Shown: in pieces, positions 17,468 to 27,278 of the stretch
Position numbering within the stretch: position 1 is the first letter of the stretch
How the letters are laid out: the number at the start of each line of letters is the position of its first letter
Assembly (NCBI GenBank): GCA_002747035.1
Contig: PDRZ01000014.1
Span: 186,001-250,000, forward strand
Length of the DNA: 64,000 bases
Direction of reading: 5' to 3'
From: Rhodobacterales bacterium
Lineage (GTDB): Bacteria; Pseudomonadota; Alphaproteobacteria; Rhodobacterales; Rhodobacteraceae
Notes under the pieces: generated by a model
Database searches by the model: none
The model's input: the letters and a program-made list of their open reading frames with translations, nothing else
What the model was told of the DNA's origin: nothing
Position numbers and translations under genes: made by a program

Positions 17468-17882
17468 TTTTGCGCTTTCCTCGTTTCGGTCCCGTTCAGC
17501 CTCGTCTTTATTGGCTACGTCTTCTGGATACGGAGCCACAGGACGCAGTTCCGAAACCGCCATGTAGCACGTCTTCAAGACCGGTTTCCACCTCCTTGCC
17601 GCCTCTTTGCCGCGCTTGGGCAATCAGGCAATGACCCGATGTCCGGCCCCCATACCTGGCCCCGTTACCCGGGCATGAAAACCCGGGCCACGCAGAGGCG
17701 CAGACAACAAAACACAGCTTACCCCGGCGTCCCGGATTTGGCGGGGTTCAAAGGCGTCGAATTCCGACCGGAACTCTTTGCTGTAAAAGCAGAACTCCGC
17801 AGCAGTACTAAATGGTATTGAACCGCATTACATGCTATTGCATGGTGGGAAAACACATCGAACAGCAAAGCGCCATTCCATC
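17468..17882. other. Intergenic stretch between dusA and the acyl-CoA ligase
   Basis: About 415 bp with divergent genes on both sides and no credible ORF. An imperfect hairpin of two CCCGGG hexamers lies near 17668-17688. The last about 70 bp before the ligase are A/T-rich (around TACTAAATGGTATTG) and may contain its promoter; no clear boxes are identified. Confidence 0.5.
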
Positions 17883-19382
17883 ATGAAGAAACAAAACCCC
17901 CAATCCGGTTGGGACATCAGAGCACAGACTGTTGCTCAGGTTTTTGCCGACGCGGCCAAACGATCACCTGCTAAAATCTACTGCAAGAGTGCCAGCGGAA
18001 CTCTGACCTATGCTCAGGCCGCAGGAGCCATTCAAAGGCTTGCCGATGAATTGCGCCCAATCGTCAAAGGCAAACCCGTTGCATTGATTTTACCGAACTC
18101 GAACGCCTTCGTGATTGGTTATTTTGCGGTCCTGTTTGCGGGCGGCACACCGGCGCTCATCAACCATGGCCACCCGGAAGCAACCGTCATGAAGTTGCTA
18201 GACGATCTGGAAACGCCTCTCGCAATTTCGGACGAGGCCATCAAGGCACACAAGACCCGTATTCTGAACGATACGCTTATCAACGAGATGGCCACAGCCG
18301 TGGACGTGCAAACGCTTCAGGACCCCAGTTCGCCAGAGGACATCGCAGCGATTCTCTATTCTGGCGGAACAACCGGGTTGCCAAAACGGGTGCCGCACAG
18401 CAATGCAGCGATCATTGCAACGATGGAGCGCGGCGATTGGGGCTGGCGCACGGAAGACAACGAAACCTGGCTTCCGGTTGCTCCGTTCACGCATATCTAC
18501 GGCTTCCTGATGGGGCTGGCGAACCCGATCATCCGGGCGGGAACGATCATCATCCCAGAGCGGTTTCACCCCGACCTGATCGTCGATTTGCTGGAACAGG
18601 AAAGCGTGACCATTTTCGGTGGTGGCCCCCCCGCGATTTACCAGGCGGTGATGGCGTCCGAAAGATTCGCGAACGCCAGGTTTCGCGAGTTGCGCCTTTG
18701 CCCGGGCGGCGGCGCCCCATTTCCGCTGGACCTGCACAGGCGCTGGCAAGAGGCCACCGGGCTCAGGATTTTCGAAGGCTATGGCATGACCGAGATCGCA
18801 CCGATTGCGATCAATACCGTGGAACAGGGTATCAAACTGGGCTCTGCGGGAAAGCCGGTGCCCGACGCCGTGGTCGAAATCGTCGACCTCGAAACCGGAA
18901 CCAAATCCCTTCCCACAGGGGAAACCGGGGAAATCCGTGTGAAGGGTCCACATATGATGACCGGGTATGCCTGCTGTCCCGATGAAACCGCCCTGACCCT
19001 CAAACATGGGTTCGTTTATACCGGCGATATCGGTTCCTTGGACGAAGAAGGGTTTCTGACCATCTCGGACCGCAAGAAGAACGTGATTTTCGTGAACGGT
19101 TTCAATGTGTTTCCAAGGGAGATTGAAGAACTTCTCTTGACCCATCCCGCCATTTCCGGGGCCTGTGTTGTCGGCCGCGAACATGAGCGCACCGGCGAAG
19201 AACCGATTGCGTTCGTCACCCTGCGATCGGATCTGAAGGCGGAAGATATCGACGCCTTTTGCCGGGAGAACCTGATCGCCTACAAACTCCCGGGACAGGT
19301 GCATATTTTGACGGAAATGCCCCTGACACCGGCCGGAAAGGTCGACCGGATCGCTCTGAAAACCAACCTGGCGAGCCGATGA
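17883..19382 (+). CDS. AMP-forming acyl-CoA ligase (ANL superfamily)
   Basis: A 499-residue adenylate-forming enzyme. Core motifs are YSGGTTGLPKRVPHSN (phosphate loop), FEGYGMTE (adenine-side motif), YTGDIGSLDEEGFLTISDRKKN and, near the C-terminus, TPAGKVDR with the catalytic Lys. It would activate a carboxylic acid to an acyl-CoA through an acyl-AMP; chain type cannot be told. No good ribosome site is visible; ATG 17883 fits the family, with ATG 17832 as alternative. Third positions are less G/C-rich than in flanking genes. Its TGA overlaps the start of the next gene, so the two form an operon. Confidence 0.88.
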   Translation: MKKQNPQSGWDIRAQTVAQVFADAAKRSPAKIYCKSASGTLTYAQAAGAIQRLADELRPIVKGKPVALILPNSNAFVIGYFAVLFAGGTPALINHGHPEATVMKLLDDLETPLAISDEAIKAHKTRILNDTLINEMATAVDVQTLQDPSSPEDIAAILYSGGTTGLPKRVPHSNAAIIATMERGDWGWRTEDNETWLPVAPFTHIYGFLMGLANPIIRAGTIIIPERFHPDLIVDLLEQESVTIFGGGPPAIYQAVMASERFANARFRELRLCPGGGAPFPLDLHRRWQEATGLRIFEGYGMTEIAPIAINTVEQGIKLGSAGKPVPDAVVEIVDLETGTKSLPTGETGEIRVKGPHMMTGYACCPDETALTLKHGFVYTGDIGSLDEEGFLTISDRKKNVIFVNGFNVFPREIEELLLTHPAISGACVVGREHERTGEEPIAFVTLRSDLKAEDIDAFCRENLIAYKLPGQVHILTEMPLTPAGKVDRIALKTNLASR

Positions 19383-20410
19383 CCGGACATCCCCTGATCG
19401 CGCAGTCATACATGAGGCCGACACCCGATATGAACACCAGACTGAACAAAATCAAATCCCGCATGGTCCTGCCTGCAATTGCGGCACCGATGTTCCTTGT
19501 TTCGGGACCCGAAATGGTCATCGCCGCCGCGAAGGCCGGGATCATGGGCAGTTTCCCCGGCCCGAATGCCCGCACAGAAGAAGACCTTCGTCGGTGGTTT
19601 GCCACGATTTCGGGGGCCATCAGCGAACAGGATGGGCCGTGGGCTTTCAACATGATCACCCATTCCAGCTATGGCCGGTTTGACGCCGAAATCGCTCTTG
19701 TCGAAGAGTTTCAGCCCAACCTGGTCATCACCGCGCTGGGTGGCCCGCACCGGGTGACCGAACAGGTTCACCGCTATGGCGGGCTGGTCTTTGCCGATGT
19801 GGTCTCGCCTGCGCTGGCGCGCAAGGCGCTGGACAAGGGGGCCGACGGGCTTGTGCTGGTTTGCTCTGGTGCCGGGGGCCATACGGGCGAATACGCGATG
19901 CTGCCCTTCATCGAACAGGTGCGCGGTTTCTTTGATGGCCCCCTGATCGTAGGCGGGGGCATCGGCTCCGGTCGCGCCATTCGCGCCGTCGAAAATCTGG
20001 GCGTCGATTTTGCTTATCTCGGCACCCGCTTTCTGGCGACCCGGGAAACCATGATCCCGGATGCTTACCGCCAGATGGTGTGGCAGAGCGGCATGGAAGA
20101 TCTGGTCGCGTCCCGTGCGATTACCGGGGCATTGGGCAACTGGATGCGGGCCAGCGTCGAAGCCTCCGGGCTTTCCATGGAAGACATGCAGACCGTGGCC
20201 ACAATCGATTTCTCGCAGGATATGCACGACGGCGCGAAAGCCTGGAAACATGTCTGGAGCGCCGGGCATGGTGTGGGAGGGATCAACGGCCCGGAAACCA
20301 TGGCCGAGGCCGTCGCCGCCCTTTCGGTCGACTATGCCCGTGCCGTTGCCGAGCAAGCCAAAGGCAGCAGCTATCCCGCAGCGTCAACGGCATACGGAGC
20401 CGTCAAGTGA
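19379..20410 (+). CDS. Nitronate monooxygenase-like flavoprotein
   Basis: A 343-residue TIM-barrel FMN protein of the NMO/2-nitropropane dioxygenase family. APMFLVSGPEMVIAAAKAGI at the N-terminus, LVCSGAGGHTGEYAML with the family active-site His, and VGGGIGSGRAIRAVENLG binding FMN phosphate are visible. Members oxidise alkyl nitronates or act as related flavin oxidoreductases; the substrate here is unknown. ATG 19379 overlaps the ligase TGA; MNTRLNKIKSRM at 19430 could also be the start. It converges on the TetR gene with only 11 bp between. Confidence 0.85.
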   Translation: MTGHPLIAQSYMRPTPDMNTRLNKIKSRMVLPAIAAPMFLVSGPEMVIAAAKAGIMGSFPGPNARTEEDLRRWFATISGAISEQDGPWAFNMITHSSYGRFDAEIALVEEFQPNLVITALGGPHRVTEQVHRYGGLVFADVVSPALARKALDKGADGLVLVCSGAGGHTGEYAMLPFIEQVRGFFDGPLIVGGGIGSGRAIRAVENLGVDFAYLGTRFLATRETMIPDAYRQMVWQSGMEDLVASRAITGALGNWMRASVEASGLSMEDMQTVATIDFSQDMHDGAKAWKHVWSAGHGVGGINGPETMAEAVAALSVDYARAVAEQAKGSSYPAASTAYGAVK

Positions 20411-20421
20411 TGGGCGCAGCG

Positions 20422-21060
20422 TCAGATCGTTGTGCGATCCGTCGCCAGCATCTCCATTATTTCATCCAGCACATCGTCAATGTTGTCGGGCTTTACAGTG
20501 TTTCGAAGCACCGAATCCCCCATCAACAGCGCATAGACGATATACGCCCTGCGTGCCGCTATATCGGGGGCGGTCCCCTGCTGAATGAACAGGTCGGCGA
20601 TATAGTCAAGACGGATCTGGTCCACTTCCTGCACCGCCTCAAAGGCCTGATTGTCGCGGCGGCTCCAATCGCGGATCGACTGTTCAATTCGGGCAAAGGC
20701 GGGCGATCTGGTGACACGGGGCAAGGCAAGCAGCGCCCGCAGCCGATCCATCGGCAGGCCACCGTTTGCGCCCAGCCGCTGGATAACGTTTGTCGTCATG
20801 CGACCGTGCCAGCGTGCCAATATCGCCTGCAACAGGGCGGGACGCCCTCCAAAATGCCAGTAAAAGCTTCCCTTTGTCACACCAAGCTTCTTGCAAAGCA
20901 CGTCGATACGGATGCCGCGCACATTTTCATCGACAAGGATGCCGGTCGCCGCGTCAACCCAATCACTTTTGTTAAGCGGGGTTTCCTTGAACCGCTGCGT
21001 CGGTTCCCGTTTTCGTTTCTGTCGCTGTCGTCCAGCCACAGTTTCGCTCGTATCACTCAT
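20422..21060 (-). CDS. TetR/AcrR-family transcriptional regulator
   Basis: A 212-residue repressor-like protein. A basic, low-complexity N-terminus (GRQRQKRKREPTQR) precedes a helix-turn-helix of TetR type: IRIDVLCKKLGVTKGSFYWH F. The C-terminal ligand domain is unassigned. It is divergent from the Rieske oxygenase (103 bp apart) and convergent with the NMO gene, so it most likely controls this catabolic block. The short inverted repeat TGGGA-N5-TCCCA in the divergent gap is a weak operator candidate. Confidence 0.88.
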   Translation of the reverse strand: MSDTSETVAGRQRQKRKREPTQRFKETPLNKSDWVDAATGILVDENVRGIRIDVLCKKLGVTKGSFYWHFGGRPALLQAILARWHGRMTTNVIQRLGANGGLPMDRLRALLALPRVTRSPAFARIEQSIRDWSRRDNQAFEAVQEVDQIRLDYIADLFIQQGTAPDIAARRAYIVYALLMGDSVLRNTVKPDNIDDVLDEIMEMLATDRTTI

Positions 21061-21162
21061 GCAGATCGACCTTTTCAGGAATCCTTGGGATGGTCTCCCA
21101 TGGCTACCAGAAGCCGTGCTGCATGTCCCTCTGAAACCATCATCGTCAGGAGTTAAACAGCC

Positions 21163-22323
21163 ATGTCACCCAGCAAAGAAGAGATCGAGATCATCAAAAC
21201 CGCGCTCAAGCATTGCGAAGAAGGCAGCACCGATATGGAGCCCGAGATGATACGAAACCCGGTCTCGAACTACACTGACCCCAATATCCTCAAGCAGGAA
21301 ATAGACACCCTGTTTCGAAAGTTCCCGATCATCGTCGGGCATAAAGAGCAACTTGCCGAAGCCGGGTCATATTTCACCCATGATGACACCGGTATTCCGA
21401 TCCTGATCACGCGGAACAATGACGGCGAGGTCAAGGCGTTCATGAATATCTGTCGCCATCGCGGGGCGCGGCTGACCGAAGAGGGATGTGGTAAATCCAG
21501 AACCTTTTCCTGCCCCTATCACAAATGGACCTACGACCTGAACGGCAACCTGCGCGGCTTGCCTCAGGCCAAGGGCTTTGGCGACATCAACAAGAAAGAG
21601 CTTGGCCTTGTCGAGCTTCCCGCCTTTGAACGGTTCGGCCTGATCTGGGTGCGCCCCTCGGTCAGCGACGAGGAAATCGACATCGACGCCTGGCTTGCGC
21701 CGATGGCAGAGCAACTCGGCTCGCTTGGCCTTGAAACCCACACGGTGTTCCGGTCCTGGACGCTTGCCCCGAACATGAACTGGCACCTCGCGATCGAAGG
21801 GTTCCAGGAATCATATCATTTTTGCGGAGCGCATGAGCATACGGCCTGTTCTGCCTATCTCGACAATCAGAGCGTCTGGAACAACAAATACCCACACGTG
21901 CGCCACTCCGTGCCTCTGCCGACGGTGGTCGAACTGCGGGATAAGCCCGAGGAGGACTGGGTGCATCGTCCCTACTTCATGACCCAGAACTACCTGTTCC
22001 CCTGCAACTATGTTCAGGTCATGACCGATCATGTCTACATCCACACGATCATTCCAACCGGTGTCGATACCTGTATCTTCAAATGTATGATGCTGATCCC
22101 CGAACCGCCCCAGACCGAAAAGGCCAAAGGGTATTGGGAGAAAAACTACGAAGTGATCCGCACGGTTTTCGGTGAGGACTTCGATATAGGGGAAAACATC
22201 CAGAAGGGCCTGAACACCGGTGCCAATTCCGAGTTTCTGTTTGGTCGGTACGAAAACGGGTTGCATCTGGGCAAAGCAGCCATCGAGGACGCGCTTGGCG
22301 GTCGTTTGACTGTCCCGTCCTGA
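21163..22323 (+). CDS. Rieske non-haem iron oxygenase, alpha subunit
   Basis: A 386-residue ring-hydroxylating-type oxygenase. The Rieske cluster ligands are Cys97, His99, Cys117 and His120 (CRHRG and SCPYHKW). The mononuclear-iron region is probably EGFQESYHFCGAHEHT with two histidines. Such enzymes hydroxylate or demethylate aromatic or quaternary-amine substrates using electrons from a reductase. No reductase or ferredoxin gene is next to it. AGGAG lies before the ATG. Its divergence from the TetR gene suggests local regulation. The substrate is unknown; glycine-betaine-type demethylation is possible but unsupported. Confidence 0.87.
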   Translation: MSPSKEEIEIIKTALKHCEEGSTDMEPEMIRNPVSNYTDPNILKQEIDTLFRKFPIIVGHKEQLAEAGSYFTHDDTGIPILITRNNDGEVKAFMNICRHRGARLTEEGCGKSRTFSCPYHKWTYDLNGNLRGLPQAKGFGDINKKELGLVELPAFERFGLIWVRPSVSDEEIDIDAWLAPMAEQLGSLGLETHTVFRSWTLAPNMNWHLAIEGFQESYHFCGAHEHTACSAYLDNQSVWNNKYPHVRHSVPLPTVVELRDKPEEDWVHRPYFMTQNYLFPCNYVQVMTDHVYIHTIIPTGVDTCIFKCMMLIPEPPQTEKAKGYWEKNYEVIRTVFGEDFDIGENIQKGLNTGANSEFLFGRYENGLHLGKAAIEDALGGRLTVPS

Positions 22324-22767
22324 CCGGGCGTCCATAGACGTATATAACGGGGGCCTGTGCCTGGAGGGGGGTGAGCCCTATGGTTTTGCCAGGCCTTTCC
22401 GCAAGGGGGTCCATATTGCCGGTTCTGTGGGCCGGTTCTGTGGACCTCCCCAAACGACCAAAAGCTAAAACAGGGGCAAAGCCCGGGAAGCGACGCTCAA
22501 TAATCGCCCCGAAAATCGCTCAGGAAATCACCCTGTATGTGCGCTTACCGATGCGTCTCTGGGTCGTCATCGCCATGAAACCCCGCTCACGGGGCGCTGC
22601 GCAGATTTACGCGGGACGGTGCCGCAGGACAGTGCCCATGACGTCGTTGCCGTTTGGCACCACGAAAAACGCCGCGCCCTGTTCGGTGCGCAGCGTTTTC
22701 TAAAAGATTCATCCCGCAGCTGAAAGCGTTTCCACATCACGCTGATTCAACAAAATGCAGAAACGCT
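22324..22767. other. Intergenic stretch after the Rieske gene
   Basis: About 440 bp without an intact gene. It carries an exact 13-bp tandem duplication (GCCGGTTCTGTGG at 22418-22430 and 22431-22443), a possible 30-codon gene remnant on the minus strand (22615-22710), and the stop-linked repeat at 22723-22770. It looks like decayed sequence at the edge of the catabolic block. Confidence 0.5.
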
Positions 22768-22770
22768 TTA
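22723..22770 (-). repeat. Stop-linked repeat, type I (after nqrF)
   Basis: Read in the direction of nqrF it begins TAAAGCGTTTC, where TAA is the nqrF stop codon, and ends GGAAACGCTTT. The ends pair as a 10-bp stem. It closely matches 35507-35551 and 48469-48516. It probably acts as a terminator or mRNA-end hairpin. Confidence 0.85.
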
Positions 22771-23991
22771 GCCGCCGAAATCATCCAACATGATATCTTC
22801 GCGATCCACGCCCATCTCAAGCAGCATGTTAATCACCGAGCTGTTCATGATCGGCGGGCCACACATGTAGTATTCACAGTCCTCGGGGTTCGGATGATCC
22901 TTGAGGTATTCGTCGTGCAACACGTTGTGGATGAAGCCGGTATAGCCGTCCCAGTCATCCTCGGGCATCGCATCCGACAAGGCCACATGCCATTCGAAAT
23001 TCGGGAATTCCTTGGCCAACTCGTCGAAATCTTCGACAAAGAACATCTCACGCTTGGATCGGGCCCCATACCAGAAGCTGATCTTGCGGTCCTTGTTTTT
23101 CAACCGCTTGAGTTGGTCAAAGATGTGGCTGCGCATGGGTGCCATCCCTGCCCCGCCGCCAATGAACACCATCTCTTTGTCCGTTTCGCGGGCGAAGAAT
23201 TCGCCAAACGGCCCGGAAATCGTAACCTTGTCGCCGGGTTTGAGGTTGAAGATATAGGACGACATCTGGCCCGGTGGGATGCCCTGCGACCCGGGCGGCG
23301 GCGACGCCACGCGAACGTTGAGCATGATCATACCCTTTTCATCCGGGTAGTTGGCCATGGAATAGGCGCGTTCCACAGGTTCGGTCACCACCGACTCGTA
23401 TTGCCACAGATTGAACTTGTCCCAGTCTTCGCGATACTCTTCCTCGATATCGAACTCGGTGTATTTCAGGCTGTGCTGGGGCGCTTCGATCTGAATATAC
23501 CCACCGGCGCGGAAATTCACGTCCTCGCCCTCGGGCAGGTCCAGCACCAGCGCCTTGATGAAGGTCGCAACGTTGTGGTTGGACCGCACCGTGCATTCCC
23601 ATTTCTTGACGCCGAACACCTCTTCGGGGACTTCAATCTCCATATCCTGCTTGACGGCCACCTGACAGGACAGGCGGTCCCCACAGGCGGCTTCCCGCTT
23701 GGTGATATGGCTTTCCTCGGTGGGCAGGATCGACCCGCCGCCCGAATGAACCTTGACGCGGCATTGCGCACAGGTGCCGCCGCCGCCACAGGCCGAAGGC
23801 ACAAACAGCTTCTGTTCCGCCAGCGTCTGCAACAGCTTGCCGCCCGCAGGCACCGAGATCGTCTTTTCACCGTTGATGGTGATATTGACGTTCCCGCTGG
23901 ACACCAGCTTGGAGCGCGCAAGCAGAATGATCGATACCAAGGCCAGCACGATCAAAGTGAAAAGAACGATACCAAGTCCAAACGTTGCCAT
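22768..23991 (-). CDS. nqrF: Na+-translocating NADH:quinone reductase, subunit F
   Basis: A 407-residue subunit that takes electrons from NADH. One N-terminal transmembrane helix (about 5-27) is followed by a plant-type 2Fe-2S ferredoxin domain ([16 protein letters not shown], then CGDRLSCQ), an FAD-binding domain (RAYSMANYP) and a NADH-binding domain ([29 protein letters not shown]). The C-terminus LDDFGG is typical. It is the last gene of the nqr operon; a stop-linked repeat follows directly. Confidence 0.97.
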   Translation of the reverse strand: MATFGLGIVLFTLIVLALVSIILLARSKLVSSGNVNITINGEKTISVPAGGKLLQTLAEQKLFVPSACGGGGTCAQCRVKVHSGGGSILPTEESHITKREAACGDRLSCQVAVKQDMEIEVPEEVFGVKKWECTVRSNHNVATFIKALVLDLPEGEDVNFRAGGYIQIEAPQHSLKYTEFDIEEEYREDWDKFNLWQYESVVTEPVERAYSMANYPDEKGMIMLNVRVASPPPGSQGIPPGQMSSYIFNLKPGDKVTISGPFGEFFARETDKEMVFIGGGAGMAPMRSHIFDQLKRLKNKDRKISFWYGARSKREMFFVEDFDELAKEFPNFEWHVALSDAMPEDDWDGYTGFIHNVLHDEYLKDHPNPEDCEYYMCGPPIMNSSVINMLLEMGVDREDIMLDDFGG

Positions 23992-24003
23992 GACCCGCCC
24001 TCC

Positions 24004-24612
24004 TTACAGCTTGACGCCCGAAAAGGACATGAAGGCCATCGCCATCAGCCCTGCGGTGATGAAGGTGATCCCCAGCCCCTGAAGCCCATCGGGAATGTCG
24101 GAGTATTTCAGCTTTTCGCGCACCCCCGCCATGGCAGTGATGGCCAGAGCCCAACCGAAGCCGGAAGACAGACCATAGGTCGCCGCTTCGGCAAAGTTAT
24201 ACCCGCGTTCCACCATGAACAGCGACCCGCCAAGGATGGCACAGTTCACGGTGATCAAAGGCAGGAACACACCCAAGGCGTTGTAAAGCGGCGGAAAATA
24301 CTTATCCAGAACCATCTCAAGTATCTGAACCAGCGCCGCGATGACCCCGATATACGAGATCAACCCAAGGAAGGTCAGATCCACATCCGGGAACCCGGCC
24401 CAAGCCAGCGCACCGGGGGCCAGCAGATAGGTCAGGATCAGGTTGTTGGCCGGCACGGTGATCGCCTGAACGATCATCACCGAGATGCCCAACCCGATGG
24501 CCGTCGAGATCTTTTTCGACACCGCGATGAAGGTACACATGCCCAGGAAAAAGGACAGGGCCAGGTTTTCAACAAAGATCGCCTTGACCGCGAGTGAGAT
24601 GAGCTCTTCCAT
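24004..24612 (-). CDS. nqrE: Na+-translocating NADH:quinone reductase, subunit E
   Basis: A 202-residue integral membrane subunit with about six helices; it starts [20 protein letters not shown] and contains [18 protein letters not shown] and [17 protein letters not shown], conserved in NqrE/RnfA. NqrE and NqrD together hold an iron centre in the membrane. The ATG shares one base with the nqrD stop (TGATG). Confidence 0.97.
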   Translation of the reverse strand: MEELISLAVKAIFVENLALSFFLGMCTFIAVSKKISTAIGLGISVMIVQAITVPANNLILTYLLAPGALAWAGFPDVDLTFLGLISYIGVIAALVQILEMVLDKYFPPLYNALGVFLPLITVNCAILGGSLFMVERGYNFAEAATYGLSSGFGWALAITAMAGVREKLKYSDIPDGLQGLGITFITAGLMAMAFMSFSGVKL

Positions 24613-25265
24613 CAGTGGCCCTCTACCGTCTGGATTTTATATTCACGTTCTTCCACCTGCTCGGTCTTCCAGCTGCGGAAGGCCCAGATGATCAGACCGA
24701 TGATGAAAAAGGCCGAAGGCGGCAGCAAAAGCAAACCGTTGGGGACGTACCAGCCACCGTTGTTAACGGTCTCAAGGATGGTCACGCCAAACAGGCTGCC
24801 CGATCCGAACAATTCGCGGATGACACCGACCATCATCAGGATAAGGCCATAACCAAGCCCGTTGCCGACCCCGTCGATGAAACTGTCGATCGGTGGGTTC
24901 TTCATGGCAAAGGCCTCGGCGCGGCCCATCACGATACAGTTGGTGATGATCAGCCCGACGAAAACCGATAGGGTTTTCGAAATTTCAAAGGCATAGGCCT
25001 TCAACATCTGATCCACCAGAATCACGAGCGAGGCGATAATCACCATCTGAACGATAATCCGGATTGATCCGGGAATATGGTTACGGATCATCGAGATGAA
25101 CATCGACGAAAACCCGGTCACAAGGGTCACGGCGATGGACATAACAAAAGCCACCTGAAGCGACGAGGTCACTGCAAGCGCCGAACAGATGCCCAGCACC
25201 TGAAGCGTGATCGGGTTATTGTCGACCAATGGATCGATCAGCATTTCCCTGCGTTTCTGAGCCAT
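24612..25265 (-). CDS. nqrD: Na+-translocating NADH:quinone reductase, subunit D
   Basis: A 217-residue membrane subunit with about six helices. It starts [20 protein letters not shown], and [20 protein letters not shown] carries the conserved Cys shared with NqrE/RnfE proteins. It is transcribed in the nqrABCDEF operon; its start overlaps the nqrC stop by one base (TAATG). Confidence 0.97.
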   Translation of the reverse strand: MAQKRREMLIDPLVDNNPITLQVLGICSALAVTSSLQVAFVMSIAVTLVTGFSSMFISMIRNHIPGSIRIIVQMVIIASLVILVDQMLKAYAFEISKTLSVFVGLIITNCIVMGRAEAFAMKNPPIDSFIDGVGNGLGYGLILMMVGVIRELFGSGSLFGVTILETVNNGGWYVPNGLLLLPPSAFFIIGLIIWAFRSWKTEQVEEREYKIQTVEGH

Positions 25266-26083
25266 TACACGCCCCCCGCTTTCAGGTTTTCAAGAAATGG
25301 TTTGTACCCGGCTTCCCCCATCCAGAAGTTCACCAGGTTATGAACGCCAGCCGTGGTCAGCGTGGCCCCGGCCAGCGCATCCACGTGGTATTCGGCCCCG
25401 GCAGCGGGAACCGCCTTGGTCACGCTGATCTGCAACGCGCCGCTCTCATCGGCCAGCTTTTTGCCGTTCCACAGTGCTTTCCAGCGCGGGTTATCCACTT
25501 CTGCACCCAGCCCCGGGGTTTCGGCATGTTCGTAAAACTGCAGGCCAAAGATGTCGTTGCCGTTCTCTTCCAGCGCGATAAAACCGTACAGCGTGGACCA
25601 CAGCCCATAGCCATGCAGCGGCAGGATCACCTTGTCGATCTCGCCCGCCTCGTCACGCAGCAGGTAGACGGTAACGAACTGCGCTTTTCGGCCAATCCCC
25701 GCCGGATCATCGGCCAGCGCAACCGAGGTTGCCGGGTCGTCGGCGGCGGCACGGTCATCGAAACTTGCCACATCGAACTGGTCGGTAAACCTGCCGGTGG
25801 CAAGCTCAAGCACCCGCGGCTCGAACGCGCCAAATGCTTCGACCACATCCTGTTCCGGGTCGTAAATGCCCGCAACCTGAAGGATGTTGATCTGTTTATC
25901 CTTGAGCGCATTGATCTCCTGTAACGGGCGCAGCGCCACGGCGGCGGCCGATACGATCATCGACGCAACAAGGCACAAGGTCACGGCGACAAACACCGTC
26001 TTTGGCACCGAGTCGGTCGGCAGGTCCAAGAAACGGCGAATCACGCCCTTGTTTTCGGTCTGGGTCTGAAGGTCCTCAGGCAT
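25265..26083 (-). CDS. nqrC: Na+-translocating NADH:quinone reductase, subunit C
   Basis: A 272-residue subunit with one N-terminal helix (about 22-45) and a periplasmic FMN-binding domain. [10 protein letters not shown] near the C-terminus contains Thr241, the expected site of covalent FMN attachment by Apb[19 protein letters not shown] is the conserved pocket. ATG 26083 ([11 protein letters not shown]) overlaps the end of nqrB by 8 bp; an upstream in-frame start at 26122 is less likely. Confidence 0.96.
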   Translation of the reverse strand: MPEDLQTQTENKGVIRRFLDLPTDSVPKTVFVAVTLCLVASMIVSAAAVALRPLQEINALKDKQINILQVAGIYDPEQDVVEAFGAFEPRVLELATGRFTDQFDVASFDDRAAADDPATSVALADDPAGIGRKAQFVTVYLLRDEAGEIDKVILPLHGYGLWSTLYGFIALEENGNDIFGLQFYEHAETPGLGAEVDNPRWKALWNGKKLADESGALQISVTKAVPAAGAEYHVDALAGATLTTAGVHNLVNFWMGEAGYKPFLENLKAGGV

Positions 26084-27275
26084 TTTTCTTCGCCCTGCGT
26101 TTGATGTTGGCCTGAACGACAAAGTGGTCGATCAACGGTGCAAAAACGTTGCCGAACAGGATGGCAAGCATCATGCCCTCGGGAAAGGCCGGGTTGATGA
26201 CGCGGATCATGACAACCATGACCCCGATCAGCGCGCCATAAATATAGCGGCCCGTATTGGTATGCGCGCCCGACACCGGTTCGGTCACCATGAAGACAAG
26301 GCCAAAGGCATAGCCGCCCACCACAAGGTGCCAATACCACGGCATCGCGAACATCGGGTTGCTCTCCGACCCGATCCAGTTCAGCAGACAGGAGAACCCG
26401 ATCATCCCCGCCAGACAGCCCACCACCATGCGGTAATTGGCGATCTTGGTGGCCAGAAGAAAGACCAGCCCGATCAGACAGGCAAGGGTCGAGGTTTCGC
26501 CCATGGAACCGGGAATGAAGCCATAGAAACTGTCCCACCAACTCATGCCGCGCGCGGCCAGTTGTTCAAACCCCTCCGCCGCCGATACGGCCAGCGCGGT
26601 GGCCCCGGTAAACCCGTCCACCGGCACCCAGACGCTGTCCCCCGACAGTTGCGCAGGATATGCGAAATAAAGGAACGCCCGCCCGGTCAAAGCCGGGTTC
26701 AGGAAGTTCTTGCCGGTCCCGCCAAACACCTCTTTGCCGATCACAACGCCAAAGATGATGCCCAGCGCCACCTGCCACAGCGGTGTGGTCGCCGGCACGA
26801 TCAGCGCGTAAAGCATTGAGGAAACAAGGAAACCTTCGTTCACCTCGTGCTTGCGCACGGTGGCAAAGACCACCTCGAACACACCGCCCGCAACCAGCGT
26901 GACAATATAGACCGGCAGAAAATAAAGCAGCCCATGGGCCATATTCGCAAGCGGGTTGGCGGCATTGAACCCGATCCCCAGCCCCTCAATGATCGCCGCA
27001 CGCGAACCCGACGCGCCGAACTCGGCAATCGCCAGATTGGCCTGATAGCCGGTGTTATACAGCGCCATCAGGATACAAGGGATCGTTGCAATGACCACAT
27101 AGGTCATGATCCGTTTCATATCCACGTAAGACCGCGCATGGGGGGCCGCCGTGGTGACGGTTTTGGGGGTGTAGATAAAGCTCTCCACCATCTCGTAGAT
27201 GGGGAAATACTTCTCGTATTTGCCGCCCCTCATGAAATGCGGCTCGATCCGGTCGAAGAAGTTACGCAATCCCAC
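26076..27275 (-). CDS. nqrB: Na+-translocating NADH:quinone reductase, subunit B
   Basis: A 399-residue membrane subunit with about ten helices. It starts with GTG at 27275 (MGLRNFFDRIEPHF). DGFTGATALA holds Thr226, matching the covalent FMN site; VFGGTGKNFLNPALTGRAF is conserved. It binds riboflavin and FMN and takes part in Na+ translocation and quinone reduction. It lies 3 bp after nqrA. Confidence 0.97.
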   Translation of the reverse strand: MGLRNFFDRIEPHFMRGGKYEKYFPIYEMVESFIYTPKTVTTAAPHARSYVDMKRIMTYVVIATIPCILMALYNTGYQANLAIAEFGASGSRAAIIEGLGIGFNAANPLANMAHGLLYFLPVYIVTLVAGGVFEVVFATVRKHEVNEGFLVSSMLYALIVPATTPLWQVALGIIFGVVIGKEVFGGTGKNFLNPALTGRAFLYFAYPAQLSGDSVWVPVDGFTGATALAVSAAEGFEQLAARGMSWWDSFYGFIPGSMGETSTLACLIGLVFLLATKIANYRMVVGCLAGMIGFSCLLNWIGSESNPMFAMPWYWHLVVGGYAFGLVFMVTEPVSGAHTNTGRYIYGALIGVMVVMIRVINPAFPEGMMLAILFGNVFAPLIDHFVVQANIKRRAKKNA

Positions 27276-27278
27276 GGC

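Noticed and set aside
22418-22443. Exact 13-bp tandem duplication as a possible insertion-sequence footprint
   Set aside because: The copies are adjacent, with no element between and no inverted ends nearby; simple slippage is enough.
22371-22703. 110-codon plus-strand frame after the Rieske gene
   Set aside because: Crosses the tandem duplication, has no ribosome site and resembles nothing; treated as non-coding.
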